Position numbers and translations under genes: made by a program. A DNA stretch of 58,623 bases from Bifidobacterium simiarum (lineage in GTDB: Bacteria > Actinomycetota > Actinomycetes > Actinomycetales > Bifidobacteriaceae), in assembly GCF_002802905.1 (NCBI RefSeq), contig NZ_PEBK01000013.1, positions 1 to 58,623 on the forward strand. Reading direction: 5' to 3'. Shown one piece after another: positions 34,573-42,711 of this stretch. The notes below the pieces were generated by a model. The model was not told the DNA's origin. It did not search any database and was given only the letters and a program-made list of their open reading frames with translations. How positions within the stretch are numbered: the first letter of the stretch is position 1; every line of letters starts with the position of its first letter.

Positions 34573-35662
34573 AGTACTTCATGCCCATGGCGGAGCGCAC
34601 TTCATCCAGCGTCTCCTCCGCGATGGCGTTGGCGCGCTTGTTGCCGTCGTGGAGCACGTCGCGGATGTAGTCCATGTCCTTGGCGAGTTCGGCGCGGCGC
34701 TCGCGGTGCGGGGCGAGGAATTCGTTGACGGATTCGGTGACGAGCTTCTTGAGGGCGCCGGCTCCGGAGTCGCCGATCTCTTCGGCGATCTCCTGCGGAT
34801 CGCGGCCGGTGACGAGGCCGGCGGTGGTGAGGAGGGCGGAGACCTGGGGACGGTTGACCGGGTCGAAGGTGATGCGGCGCTCGGAGTCGGTGGGGCTCTT
34901 CTTGATGAGCTTGGCGGTTTCTTCGGCGGTGGCGCCGAGCATGATGGAGTTGCCGTAGGACTTGCTCATCTTGCGTCCGTCGAGGCCGGGGATTTCCGGT
35001 GCATCGGAGAGGATGGCGGCCGGCTCGGGGAACACGTGGTGCTTCTTGGCAAAGCGCTCGTTGAAGCGGCGGGCGATGGTGCGGGTGATTTCGATGTGCG
35101 GCAGGTTGTCCTTGCCGATCGGCACGACGTTGGCCTTGCAGAACAGGATGTCGCAGGCCTGGTGCACGGGGTAGGTGAGCAGCAGGCCGGTCAGGGCGTG
35201 GCCGGAGGCTTCCATTTCGGACTTCACGGTGGGGTTGCGGTGCAGTTCGGCTTCGGTGACGAGCGAGAGGAACGGCAGCAGCAGCTGGTTTTCGGCCGGG
35301 ACGGCGGAGTGGGTGAAGATCATGGTCTTCTTGGGGTCGATGCCGGCGGCCATGTAGTCGAGGACGAGGTTGAGCACGTTGTCTTCGATGTGCTCGGTGG
35401 TGTCGCGGTCGGTGATGACCTGGTAGTCCGCGATGATGATGTTGGTGTTGACGCCGCGGTTCTGCATGGCGACGCGCTCCTTGATGGAGCCGAAGTAGTG
35501 GCCGAGGTGGAGGCGTCCGGTCGGACGGTCGCCGGTGAGCATGGTGAATTTGCTGGGATCGGCTTCGAGCTTGGCCAGCGTGGCGTCCGAGCGCTTTTTC
35601 GCCGCGAGGAAGCTCGCGCTCATTTCGTTTCCTGCTGCCGTCAACTGCTGTTCTTCAGCCAT
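34571..35662 (-). CDS. trpS: Tryptophanyl-tRNA synthetase
   Basis: 363 aa class Ic synthetase. The HIGH-like motif is seen as TGDRPTGRLHLGHYFGS and the KMSKS motif as DGRKMSKSYGNS. The N-terminal extension of about 40 residues is usual for actinobacterial TrpRS. It charges tRNA-Trp in the cytosol. An in-frame ATG 15 bases upstream (giving MGWCV) has no SD; I place the start at MAEEQQ (35662), although MSASFLAA (residue 14, with AGGAAA upstream) is also possible. It is single, divergent from the DUF3073 gene. The stop codon is embedded in hairpin element h. Confidence 0.95.
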   Translation of the reverse strand: MAEEQQLTAAGNEMSASFLAAKKRSDATLAKLEADPSKFTMLTGDRPTGRLHLGHYFGSIKERVAMQNRGVNTNIIIADYQVITDRDTTEHIEDNVLNLVLDYMAAGIDPKKTMIFTHSAVPAENQLLLPFLSLVTEAELHRNPTVKSEMEASGHALTGLLLTYPVHQACDILFCKANVVPIGKDNLPHIEITRTIARRFNERFAKKHHVFPEPAAILSDAPEIPGLDGRKMSKSYGNSIMLGATAEETAKLIKKSPTDSERRITFDPVNRPQVSALLTTAGLVTGRDPQEIAEEIGDSGAGALKKLVTESVNEFLAPHRERRAELAKDMDYIRDVLHDGNKRANAIAEETLDEVRSAMGMKY

Positions 35663-35812
35663 CACGCACCAACCCATTTATGTTGAGGTATTGAAAAATA
35701 ACGCTCTAATCGTAAAAGCGCGAGCCGACAACACTTAATAAGTGGTACTCTCTTATGTGATGAATTAGCACACGAGTTGCCATAGGCACAATGAACTGGC
35801 GAAGGGGGTCAG

Positions 35813-36373
35813 ATGGGCCGCGGACGTCAGAAGGCTAAGCAGACGCGAATTGCCCGTAAGCTCAAGTACCTCACTACTGATACCGATTACGATGAGCTTG
35901 CCAAGGAACTGTCGAGTCAGGATGAGGTGACTCCTTCCGCAGCTGATCCGTTTGCTTCTATCGAATCCCGGTTGCATGGTGATGATCATGCGACTTCGAT
36001 GGCCGATACTGCATCCAGTGAAGATCTTGACGAGTACGCGCAGTGGGCTGCGGAGGCGGCGAAGAAGGCCGAGGAGCAGCCGGTGGTGAAGGCGCCGGTG
36101 AGGCGCAAGCCGATTCCGATGCCGATGCCGAGCGCGTTGAAGAAGCCGATGCCGAAGCCGGCGCCGTCCGTTGCGGCGAAGTCCGACGAGGATCATTCCG
36201 CCGAATCCACGGATGAGACCGAGGCGGCCAAGCCGGCGAAGAAGACCGTCAGGCGTTCGTCTGCTTCTGGTAAGACCGCGGCAGGCAAGACGACAGCTAA
36301 GACGACTGCCGGTAAGACCGCGCCCCGTAAGACCGCGGCGAAGAAGAAGTCTTCCGCAGCCAAGTCTGAGTAG
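35813..36373 (+). CDS. DUF3073 family protein
   Basis: 186 aa. The N-terminus MGRGRQKAKQTRIARKLKY is the conserved DUF3073 motif of actinobacteria. The middle is acidic, and the C-terminal 90 residues are low-complexity, Lys/Ala/Pro-rich with repeated TAAGKTTAKTTAGKT-type units, likely disordered and nucleic-acid-binding in character. The function is unknown. GGGG six bases before the ATG. In many actinobacteria this gene stands alone, as here. The C-tail is longer than in most relatives. Confidence 0.78.
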   Translation: MGRGRQKAKQTRIARKLKYLTTDTDYDELAKELSSQDEVTPSAADPFASIESRLHGDDHATSMADTASSEDLDEYAQWAAEAAKKAEEQPVVKAPVRRKPIPMPMPSALKKPMPKPAPSVAAKSDEDHSAESTDETEAAKPAKKTVRRSSASGKTAAGKTTAKTTAGKTAPRKTAAKKKSSAAKSE

Positions 36374-36390
36374 AAGACTCCGAGTAGAAG

Positions 36391-36443
36391 ACAACGATAC
36401 GTCAGTCAGCCCGCCGCGCATTGCGACGGGCTGACGTCGTTGT
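36391..36443. terminator. Bidirectional terminator between convergent genes
   Basis: GTCAGCCCG (36405-36413) pairs with CGGGCTGAC (36427-36435). The stem extends through ACAACGA/TCGTTGT on the outside. It lies between the DUF3073 gene and the convergent SCP-like gene. Confidence 0.7.
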
Positions 36444-36485
36444 GGGAAGATCGCCGGTCACGCGATCAGCCGATCACATACCTGA

Positions 36486-36935
36486 TCACACCAATGGCAG
36501 CAGATCAGACAGATCGTCGCGCTCGCCGACGGCGGTGATGTGTCCGGCGGCTTTTTCCTCGGCCCATGTGGTCAGTCCGCAGACCAGATTCAGCCACACG
36601 TCCGGTTCCAGTTCGATCACGTCGGGCGGGGTGAGATTATGCGGATCGGAGGCCGGTCCGTCAAGGATCTTGATCGCTCCCCACGGGGCCACGCGTACTT
36701 CCACGCCCTCGCCGGGGGCCTTGTGCTCCATGAGGAACAGCGAATACCGGACGGCCATCGCCCAGACCCGGCGGGGCAGCGCGTCCGGGGATGCGGCGTC
36801 ATCGGCGTGGCCGCCGGCATTGTTGCCAGCATTGCCGCCGCTGACCTTGCCGTCGGCAGCCTGCAGCGCGGTGGCCTTCCACTGGTCCAGAGCCCGTTTG
36901 CCTTCGGGCAGGTCCTTTTTCAATATCGATGCCAT
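36486..36935 (-). CDS. Sterol-carrier-protein-like (SCP family) small protein
   Basis: 149 aa. The core resembles the bacterial SCP orthologue family of actinobacteria: RVWAMAVRYSLFLMEHKAPGEGVEVRVAPWGAIKIL...HNLTPPDVIELEPDVWLNLVCGLTTWAEE. A Gly/Asn/Ala-rich insertion lies at about residues 30-55. The function is unknown; a hydrophobic-ligand-binding fold is expected from the family. The start is uncertain between ATG 36944 and 36935, neither with a strong SD. It ends against a shared terminator. Confidence 0.65.
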   Translation of the reverse strand: MASILKKDLPEGKRALDQWKATALQAADGKVSGGNAGNNAGGHADDAASPDALPRRVWAMAVRYSLFLMEHKAPGEGVEVRVAPWGAIKILDGPASDPHNLTPPDVIELEPDVWLNLVCGLTTWAEEKAAGHITAVGERDDLSDLLPLV

Positions 36936-37060
36936 ACGCCACATCTTCGCACAATTTCCCGCACGCCCCTTGACGTGATGTTCCCGTTCGATCCGGTGGG
37001 CGCCGGCGACGCCGTCCGATCGCCGTGGTCATGTGGGGCGGACGCCGAAAGAGGCCGACG

Positions 37061-37119
37061 GTTTGCGCCGGCTCCGACGGGAACACGCCGGGCGGACGGT
37101 TTGCGCCAGCGTTTGCGCC
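37061..37119. promoter_or_regulatory. Three GTTTGCGCC repeats upstream of glgP
   Basis: GTTTGCGCC occurs at 37061, 37099 and 37111, within the 344-base gap before the glycogen phosphorylase gene. It may be a regulator site. No other gene is seen in 36936-37279. Confidence 0.35.
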
Positions 37120-37279
37120 ACTGAAAAAACTACGATTTGCACGTTCTAGGTGTACTATTGGGTATTGTTGGTCTCAGAAGGATGAAACCGTAATCCAGAA
37201 TTCATCCGGAAGCTAGGCAGAGTCGCCTTTCGGGACGCATAATGTCTAGCGGGAGATAATCTCACGAGAAAGAGTGCTT

Positions 37280-39733
37280 ATGACCGAGCAAACCGCACCG
37301 AAGTCCCCGGTGACTACCGAACAGTTCACCGATGAAATCAAGGAACAGCTGAAGTACGCTCAGGGAGTGACCGTCGAGCAGGCCACCGACGCCGACATCT
37401 ACGTCGCCGCATCTCTGGCGGTCCGCCGACACCTCGTGGATTCCTGGGCCACCACGCAGAAGGACATGGTCAATGGCAACACCAAGGCCGTGGGCTACCT
37501 GTCCGCCGAATTCCTCATGGGCAAGCAGCTGCGCAACGCCCTGCTGAATCTCGGCATGCTCAACGAATTCGACGACGCGGTCAAGGCCCTCGGCCACGAT
37601 CCGCAGCTGGTTGTCGACTCCGAATACGAGCCGGGCCTCGGCAACGGCGGTCTCGGCCGTCTCGCCGCCTGCTTCATCGACTCCCTCGCCTCGCTGGGTG
37701 TGCCCGCCTTCGGCTATGGCATTCAGTACAAGTACGGCATCTTCAAGCAGGAGTTCGACGCCGAAGGCAAGCAGGTCGAGCGCCCCGACTACTGGCTCGC
37801 CAACGAGGAGCCGTGGGGCCACATCGACTACAACCGCTCCCAGAAGGTCAGCTTCGGCGGCGAAGTCGTCGAAGAGAACGGCAAGAAGGTGTGGAAGCCG
37901 GCATGGTCCGTGCGCGCCGTCCCCGTCGACTACATGGTCCCCGGATACCAGTCCGGCCGCGTGAACACGCTGCGCCTGTGGAGCGCCAAGTCCTACGACG
38001 AGTTCGATCTGCTCACCTTCAACAAGAGCGACTACCTCAACGCCGTCAAGCCGCAGGTCGAGGCCGAGAACATCTCCAAGATCCTCTACCCGGAAGACTC
38101 CACCCCGCAGGGCAAGCAGCTGCGCCTCGAGCAGCAGTACTTCTTCGTGGCCGCGTCCATCCACGACGCCATCCGCGTGTTCTACCCGGGTCAGGACAAG
38201 CCGGATCTGACCACCTTCCCGAACAAGATCACGTTCCAGCTCAACGACACCCACCCGGTCATCGGCATCCCCGAGCTCATGCGCGTCCTCATCGACGAAT
38301 ACGGCTACGACTGGGATACCGCCTGGGACATCACCACCAAGACCTTCAACTACACTTGCCACACGCTGCTGCCAGAAGCCCTGGAAGTCTGGCCGGCCCG
38401 CCTCATCGGCGAACTGCTGCCGCGTCACCTCGAAATCATCAACGAGATCAACGACCACTTCCTCGAGGAGCTCAAGGGCCTCACCCGCGACAAGGAGCGC
38501 ATCAACCGCATGCGCATCGTCACCGAAGGCAACGACCCGCAGGTGCGCATGGCCTACCTGGCCACCGCCGGCGGCTCTCACGTCAACGGCGTCGCCGAGC
38601 TGCACTCCCAGCTGCTCAAGGACGTCACCCTCCGTGACTTCTCCGACCTCTTCCCGAAGAAGTTCACCAACGTCACCAACGGCGTCACCCCGCGTCGCTT
38701 CATCCGCCTCGCCAACCCGCGCCTCTCGGCCCTCATCACCGAAGGCCTCGGCACCGACAAGTGGCTGAGCGACCTCGACCTGCTTCAGGGCCTCGTCCCC
38801 CTGGCCGACGACCCCGAGTTCGTCAAGAAGTTCGCCGAAGTCAAGCACGCCAACAAGGTCGCCTTCGCCAACTTCGCCAAGGACCGCTACGGCTTCGAGG
38901 CCAACCCCGACACCATGTTCAACACCATGGTCAAGCGCCTCCACGAGTACAAGCGCCAGTCCCTGAAGATCCTCGCCCTCATCGCCCGCTACGCCGCCAT
39001 CAAGAACGGCACCATCAACGTGGACGACGTCCTGCCCCGCACCGTCTTCTTCGGCGCCAAGGCAGCCCCGGGCTACTACATGGCCAAGCTCACCATCCAG
39101 CTCATCAACAACGTCGCCCGCGTCGTCAACAACGACCCCGACGTCAAGGGCAAGCTGGCCGTGCACTTCCCCGCCAACTACAACGTCCGTCTCGCCCAGC
39201 ACCTCATCCCCGCCACCGAGCTTGACGAACAGATCTCCCAGGCCGGCAAGGAAGCCTCCGGCACCGGCAACATGAAGTTCGCCCTCAACGGCGCCCTCAC
39301 CGTCGGCACCCTCGACGGCGCCAACGTCGAGATCCGCGAAAAAGTCGGCGCCGACAACTTCTTCCTCTTCGGCCTCACCGTCGACGAGGTCGAAGACCTC
39401 TACGAGAAGGGCTACGATCCGGCCAAGTACTACGAAGCCGATCCCCGCCTCAAGATGGCCATCGACATGATCTCCGCCGGTACCTTCTCCGACGGCGACC
39501 GTAACACCTACGCGCCGCTCGTCGCCGACTGGCTCACCAAGGACTACTTCATGACCCTCGCCGACTTCACCGCCTACGCCGACATCCAGTACCAGATCGA
39601 AGACCTCTACCGCGATCAGGACGCCTGGAACCGCAAGGCCATCCTCAACGTGGCCAACACCGGTTACTTCAGCTCCGATCGTTCGATCGAAGATTATTTG
39701 GAACGCATCTGGCACACTGGTCCGTTGGCCTGA
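37280..39733 (+). CDS. glgP: Glycogen/maltodextrin phosphorylase
   Basis: 817 aa, glycosyltransferase family 35. Typical blocks are YLSAEFLMGKQLRNALLN, PGLGNGGLGRLAACFIDSLA, the glucan-binding and active-site loops (FQLNDTHP, NVTNGVTPRRF, VKRLHEYKRQ), and the PLP-lysine region EASGTGNMKFALNGALTVGTLDGANVEI. It releases glucose 1-phosphate from alpha-1,4-glucans. The start is taken at ATG 37280 with AGAAAGAG upstream (an in-frame GTG lies 6 bases earlier). Hairpin element i begins at its stop codon and a T-rich terminator follows. Monocistronic. Confidence 0.96.
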   Translation: MTEQTAPKSPVTTEQFTDEIKEQLKYAQGVTVEQATDADIYVAASLAVRRHLVDSWATTQKDMVNGNTKAVGYLSAEFLMGKQLRNALLNLGMLNEFDDAVKALGHDPQLVVDSEYEPGLGNGGLGRLAACFIDSLASLGVPAFGYGIQYKYGIFKQEFDAEGKQVERPDYWLANEEPWGHIDYNRSQKVSFGGEVVEENGKKVWKPAWSVRAVPVDYMVPGYQSGRVNTLRLWSAKSYDEFDLLTFNKSDYLNAVKPQVEAENISKILYPEDSTPQGKQLRLEQQYFFVAASIHDAIRVFYPGQDKPDLTTFPNKITFQLNDTHPVIGIPELMRVLIDEYGYDWDTAWDITTKTFNYTCHTLLPEALEVWPARLIGELLPRHLEIINEINDHFLEELKGLTRDKERINRMRIVTEGNDPQVRMAYLATAGGSHVNGVAELHSQLLKDVTLRDFSDLFPKKFTNVTNGVTPRRFIRLANPRLSALITEGLGTDKWLSDLDLLQGLVPLADDPEFVKKFAEVKHANKVAFANFAKDRYGFEANPDTMFNTMVKRLHEYKRQSLKILALIARYAAIKNGTINVDDVLPRTVFFGAKAAPGYYMAKLTIQLINNVARVVNNDPDVKGKLAVHFPANYNVRLAQHLIPATELDEQISQAGKEASGTGNMKFALNGALTVGTLDGANVEIREKVGADNFFLFGLTVDEVEDLYEKGYDPAKYYEADPRLKMAIDMISAGTFSDGDRNTYAPLVADWLTKDYFMTLADFTAYADIQYQIEDLYRDQDAWNRKAILNVANTGYFSSDRSIEDYLERIWHTGPLA

Positions 39734-39819
39734 TGATGGAGTGTCCTCGTCGTTGCAGGAGGCTCGACGTACCTTTGTACGCCTTCGTCTCCTGCGCCTA
39801 GAGGACACACGCATCATCA
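39731..39819. repeat. Covarying hairpin element, copy i
   Basis: TGATGATG (39731-39738, containing the glgP stop codon) pairs with CATCATCA (39812-39819). Inner stems GTGTCCTC/GAGGACAC and GCAGGAG/CTCCTGC and apical stem CGTAC/GTACG are all perfect, around the constant core TCGACGTACCTTTGTACGCC. It is the most compact, best-paired copy. Confidence 0.85.
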
Positions 39820-39833
39820 GCCCAGCTAGCTTG

Positions 39834-39863
39834 CTCCGCTCACTTCGGTGAGCGGAGTTTTTT
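39834..39863 (+). terminator. Terminator after glgP
   Basis: CTCCGCTCAC-TTCG-GTGAGCGGAG followed by TTTTTT. Confidence 0.92.
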
Positions 39864-39888
39864 ATGCCCTCAGGGGGAAAAGAACTTG

Positions 39889-39999
39889 GCCCCCGCCAGC
39901 GGGGGCTGGCTACCGAAGGCAGACTGGGGGTGGTCGAACGCTGTCTGCCTTGACCACCCTCAGTCATGCGGTGCATGACAGCTCCCGCCGGCGGGAGCA
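39889..39999. repeat. REP-like hairpin cluster R6
   Basis: Hairpins GCCCCCGC/GCGGGGGC, GGTGGTC/GACCACC, GTCATGC/GCATGAC and GCTCCCGC/GCGGGAGC, in the same order as cluster R5 at 25242-25350. Confidence 0.65.
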
Positions 40000-40029
40000 T
40001 AAACGGCCCGGCACCCAAAAGCAAAAAAG

Positions 40030-40063
40030 CCGGTACGCAACCAAGCGGCTGCGTACCGGTTTT
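40030..40063. terminator. Bidirectional terminator
   Basis: CCGGTACGCA (40030-40039) and TGCGTACCGG (40050-40059). TTTT follows on the plus strand and TTTTTT on the minus strand, where it ends the small membrane protein gene. Confidence 0.85.
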
Positions 40064-40100
40064 CGTATACGCCGTTATACGGCGGTGGGGGGAAGTCCTC

Positions 40101-40355
40101 TCAGGCGGCTTCGGGAGCGGGCGCTTCGGCGGCTTCGCCGGCGTCGGCCTCGGGAGCGTCGTCGGCGGGCTCCTCGGAAGCCTGCTTCTTGGCGATGCCG
40201 AGATCAACCGGGGACGAGCTGTTCTCCCACGGCTCCTCCCAAGGATCGTATTCCGGATTCTGCTGCTTGTAGATGTACAGCGCGGCCAGACCAGCCAGCA
40301 GTCCACCGAACAGAAGCGCGAAGAACTTCCACCCGTTCGACGACCTGTTCTCCAT
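40101..40355 (-). CDS. Small single-TM membrane protein
   Basis: 84 aa. A polar N-terminus of eight residues (MENRSSNG), one TM segment (about 9-30, FFALLFGGLLAGLAALYIY) and an acidic Ala/Glu/Pro-rich C-tail. It is of unknown function. AAAGGAG five bases before the ATG supports the start. It is divergent from the rhomboid gene with 110 bases between, and a strong terminator lies downstream. Confidence 0.72.
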   Translation of the reverse strand: MENRSSNGWKFFALLFGGLLAGLAALYIYKQQNPEYDPWEEPWENSSSPVDLGIAKKQASEEPADDAPEADAGEAAEAPAPEAA

Positions 40356-40465
40356 ATTGGCTCCTTTCACAAAAGCTACGGTCTGCCCATTCAGACCATT
40401 TACCCACCATCCTAGCCGTTGCGATGTGGCGATGGTGTAATTGACGCTCCTGTTACAGTGGAGCC

Positions 40466-41248
40466 ATGAGTTTCCGTCTGTTTCCCAACTCCCCGAACGC
40501 GCACGACCTTCTGGGTCAGAGCACCGCTCACCGGATCCGCTACCAATGGCGCGTAGGCGGCCCGGTCATCTGCCAGGCGATCATGGTGATCTGCGTGATC
40601 GTGTGGCTGGTCGAGATCCTCACCAAGCTCCTCTTCCCCTCGCTGTTCGCCATCATCCTCAGCTACGGCATGTTCACCCCGGCGTGGGCGCACGCCGCCC
40701 CGTGGACGTTCATCACCTCGATGTTCATGCACGAGCCGGGCCTCTTCCATATCCTGTTCAACATGCTCACCCTGTGGGCCGTGGGACCGGTCCTCGAACG
40801 CATGCTCGGCCACTGGCGCTTCCTCGGCATGTACCTGCTGTCCGGCATCGGCGGCAACGCGGCGGTGCTGCTCTACGCCCGCATCGTCGGTGGCGGCGGC
40901 CTCGGCGGCAACGGCTGGATGACCTCGGTCTACGGTGCATCGGGCGCATTGTTCGGCCTGTTCGCGGCCCTGCTGATCGTCTACCGTCGCATCGGCGCCG
41001 ACATCACCTCCATGCTGATCTGGATGGCGATCAACTTCGCCATGCCGTTCCTGTACCCCGGCATCGCATGGCAGGCACACGTCGGCGGCTTCATCATCGG
41101 CGGCGCATACGCGGCCCTGCTCACCAGCAGCATCCCGATCACCCGCGGCAAAAGCCTCACCTTCCGCTCGCTGTTCTACGGCATCCCGCTGCTGATCGTG
41201 ATCGCGGCCGTCAGCGTATGGGCCATGATCCCCGTCCTCACCATGTGA
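40466..41248 (+). CDS. Rhomboid family intramembrane serine protease
   Basis: 260 aa, six or seven TM segments. The catalytic serine lies in VYGASGALFG (GxSG) and the catalytic histidine in WQAHVGGFIIGG; the TM2 motif FHILFNMLTLWAVG with the conserved HxxxN is also visible. It cleaves TM helices of membrane proteins. GGAG lies two to three bases before ATG. It lies near crgA and the pkn cluster, as in many actinobacteria. A bidirectional terminator follows. Confidence 0.93.
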   Translation: MSFRLFPNSPNAHDLLGQSTAHRIRYQWRVGGPVICQAIMVICVIVWLVEILTKLLFPSLFAIILSYGMFTPAWAHAAPWTFITSMFMHEPGLFHILFNMLTLWAVGPVLERMLGHWRFLGMYLLSGIGGNAAVLLYARIVGGGGLGGNGWMTSVYGASGALFGLFAALLIVYRRIGADITSMLIWMAINFAMPFLYPGIAWQAHVGGFIIGGAYAALLTSSIPITRGKSLTFRSLFYGIPLLIVIAAVSVWAMIPVLTM

Positions 41249-41327
41249 CCACAGGCTGATCGGCACATATCGATCAACACCGATCGGCCAACACGGTCCG
41301 GTCAACACGGATCTCCCCATATACGAC

Positions 41328-41362
41328 AATGGCTCCCGACGAGATCTCCGTCGGGAGCCATT
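41328..41362. terminator. Bidirectional terminator, rhomboid / crgA
   Basis: AATGGCTCCCGAC (41328-41340) and GTCGGGAGCCATT (41350-41362) form a 13-bp stem between convergent genes. Confidence 0.85.
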
Positions 41363-41380
41363 CGCGTATCTACCGCGTAT

Positions 41381-41809
41381 TTACCGCCACCACATCGTCA
41401 TCAGGAATCCGACGAGCATGATGCCGAAACCGACGAGCAGGTTCCACTGGCCGATGGCCGGGATCGGCCACTTCGACGTCAGATAGAACACCACGACCCA
41501 CACCAGACCGAGGATCAGCAGGGCGCAGAACAGCGGGACGAACCAACCCGGATTCGACTTCGTACCCTTGATGGACTCCTCCACACGCTTGGTGTTCTCC
41601 TGCTGGCGGGCGAACATCTTCTTCATCTGCGGGGTCATCGAAGCATCGTCGGCGGAGGCCCTGTTCAGCACCGCCTCCACCTTGTCCATCGAGACGCCGA
41701 AGTCATCGTCGGCGCCGGCCTGATCGGCCTTCGCGGCGGTGTCGTTCGCGGTCTTTCCGGCACCGGTCTTGTCGGTTTCGTCGAGCTTGAGCTCGTCCTG
41801 TTCAGCCAT
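41381..41809 (-). CDS. crgA: Cell division protein CrgA
   Basis: 142 aa. An acidic, Ala/Asp-rich cytoplasmic region of about 85 residues precedes two TM helices joined by a short loop. The conserved CrgA pattern NPGWFVPLFCALLILGLVWVVVFYL...PIPAIGQWNLLVGFGIMLVGFLMTMWWR is clear. CrgA couples FtsZ-ring assembly to peptidoglycan synthesis by recruiting PBPs and FtsQ/FtsI. The N-terminus is longer than in mycobacteria (93 aa). GGAG upstream of the ATG. Divergent from the DUF881 gene, in the same neighbourhood as pknB and pbpA. Confidence 0.93.
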   Translation of the reverse strand: MAEQDELKLDETDKTGAGKTANDTAAKADQAGADDDFGVSMDKVEAVLNRASADDASMTPQMKKMFARQQENTKRVEESIKGTKSNPGWFVPLFCALLILGLVWVVVFYLTSKWPIPAIGQWNLLVGFGIMLVGFLMTMWWR

Positions 41810-41898
41810 AAGGGGACTCTCCTTTACCGTAAGCTACTAGTCATAGTAGTGACTAGAGTGGAAACCGTCGAAAAGACGGATTCTATAGTAAGGCGGAC

Positions 41899-42651
41899 AT
41901 GGGAAAGCACGGGGGTAGGCACGTCGCGAAGCGGTCCATCTGGGGCGGCCTCGCGGTGTTCGTCATTCTCGCTCTGGTCGGGGTGCTGTTCAGCACCAAC
42001 GTGCGCGTGAACCGTACGGTGGTCGTCACCTCCGACACCGCCCAGCTGATCAACGAGCGCGCCCGCCGGGTCGACGAACTGCAGAACGACATCAACTCCC
42101 TGAGTACGAAGATCGATTCGCTCAAGGCCCTGACCACCGACGCGAAGACCCCCACCGGCGAGGAGGCGGGATCGGGCACCAAACTGCCCGCGGTCGAAGG
42201 GCCCGGCGTCACGGTAATCCTCAACGATTCCCCGCTGTGGGAGCAGAAGGTGGGCGACTCCGGATCCACCGCCGACATCAACGATTACGTGGTCCACCAG
42301 CAGGACATCGAAGCCGTCGTCAACGCCCTGTGGGCTGGGGGCGCGGAATCCATGATGATCGAAAACCAGCGCGTGCTCTCCGACACCGCCGTACGCTGCG
42401 TGGGCAACGTGCTGCTGCTGCACGGCAAGCAGTACGCGCCCCCATACCACATTTCCGCGATCGGCCCGACCGAACGTATGATCACCGCGCTCGACGATTC
42501 GCCCACCATCCAGATCTACCAGCAATACGTGGCCTCCATCGGTCTGGGCTGGCAGGTGGAACGCAAGGACCGGCTCAAGTTCCCCGAAGCCACCTCGTCG
42601 CTGCAGACGCTGAAATACGCGAAGACGGACGAACAGGCGGAGAAGAAGTAA
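41899..42651 (+). CDS. DUF881 family membrane-anchored protein
   Basis: 250 aa. One N-terminal TM anchor (about 14-32) is followed by a coiled-coil stretch (INERARRVDELQNDINSLSTKIDSLKAL) and an extracytoplasmic DUF881 domain with VEGPGVTVILNDSP, VHQQDIEAVVNALWAGGAESMMIENQRV and NVLLLHGKQYAPPYHISAIG. Function unknown. In actinobacteria it lies between crgA and trpG, exactly as here. Sixty bases separate it from the sortase gene, so the two are probably cotranscribed. Confidence 0.88.
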   Translation: MGKHGGRHVAKRSIWGGLAVFVILALVGVLFSTNVRVNRTVVVTSDTAQLINERARRVDELQNDINSLSTKIDSLKALTTDAKTPTGEEAGSGTKLPAVEGPGVTVILNDSPLWEQKVGDSGSTADINDYVVHQQDIEAVVNALWAGGAESMMIENQRVLSDTAVRCVGNVLLLHGKQYAPPYHISAIGPTERMITALDDSPTIQIYQQYVASIGLGWQVERKDRLKFPEATSSLQTLKYAKTDEQAEKK

Positions 42652-42711
42652 CGGGACGACGGCACCGCCCACGGCATACGAGCGTAAGACGAGCGAAGAA
42701 GAAGGACGATC

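Noticed and set aside
35662-35677. Leader peptide with Trp codon (MGWCV) controlling trpS by attenuation
   Set aside because: The Trp codon is in frame with trpS itself, only one is present, and no terminator/antiterminator hairpin lies between it and the gene.
37262-40306. Minus-strand open frame of 1014 codons across glgP
   Set aside because: Exact antisense of glycogen phosphorylase. The protein is Gly/Glu/Val-rich without domain signatures and runs across repeats and terminators.
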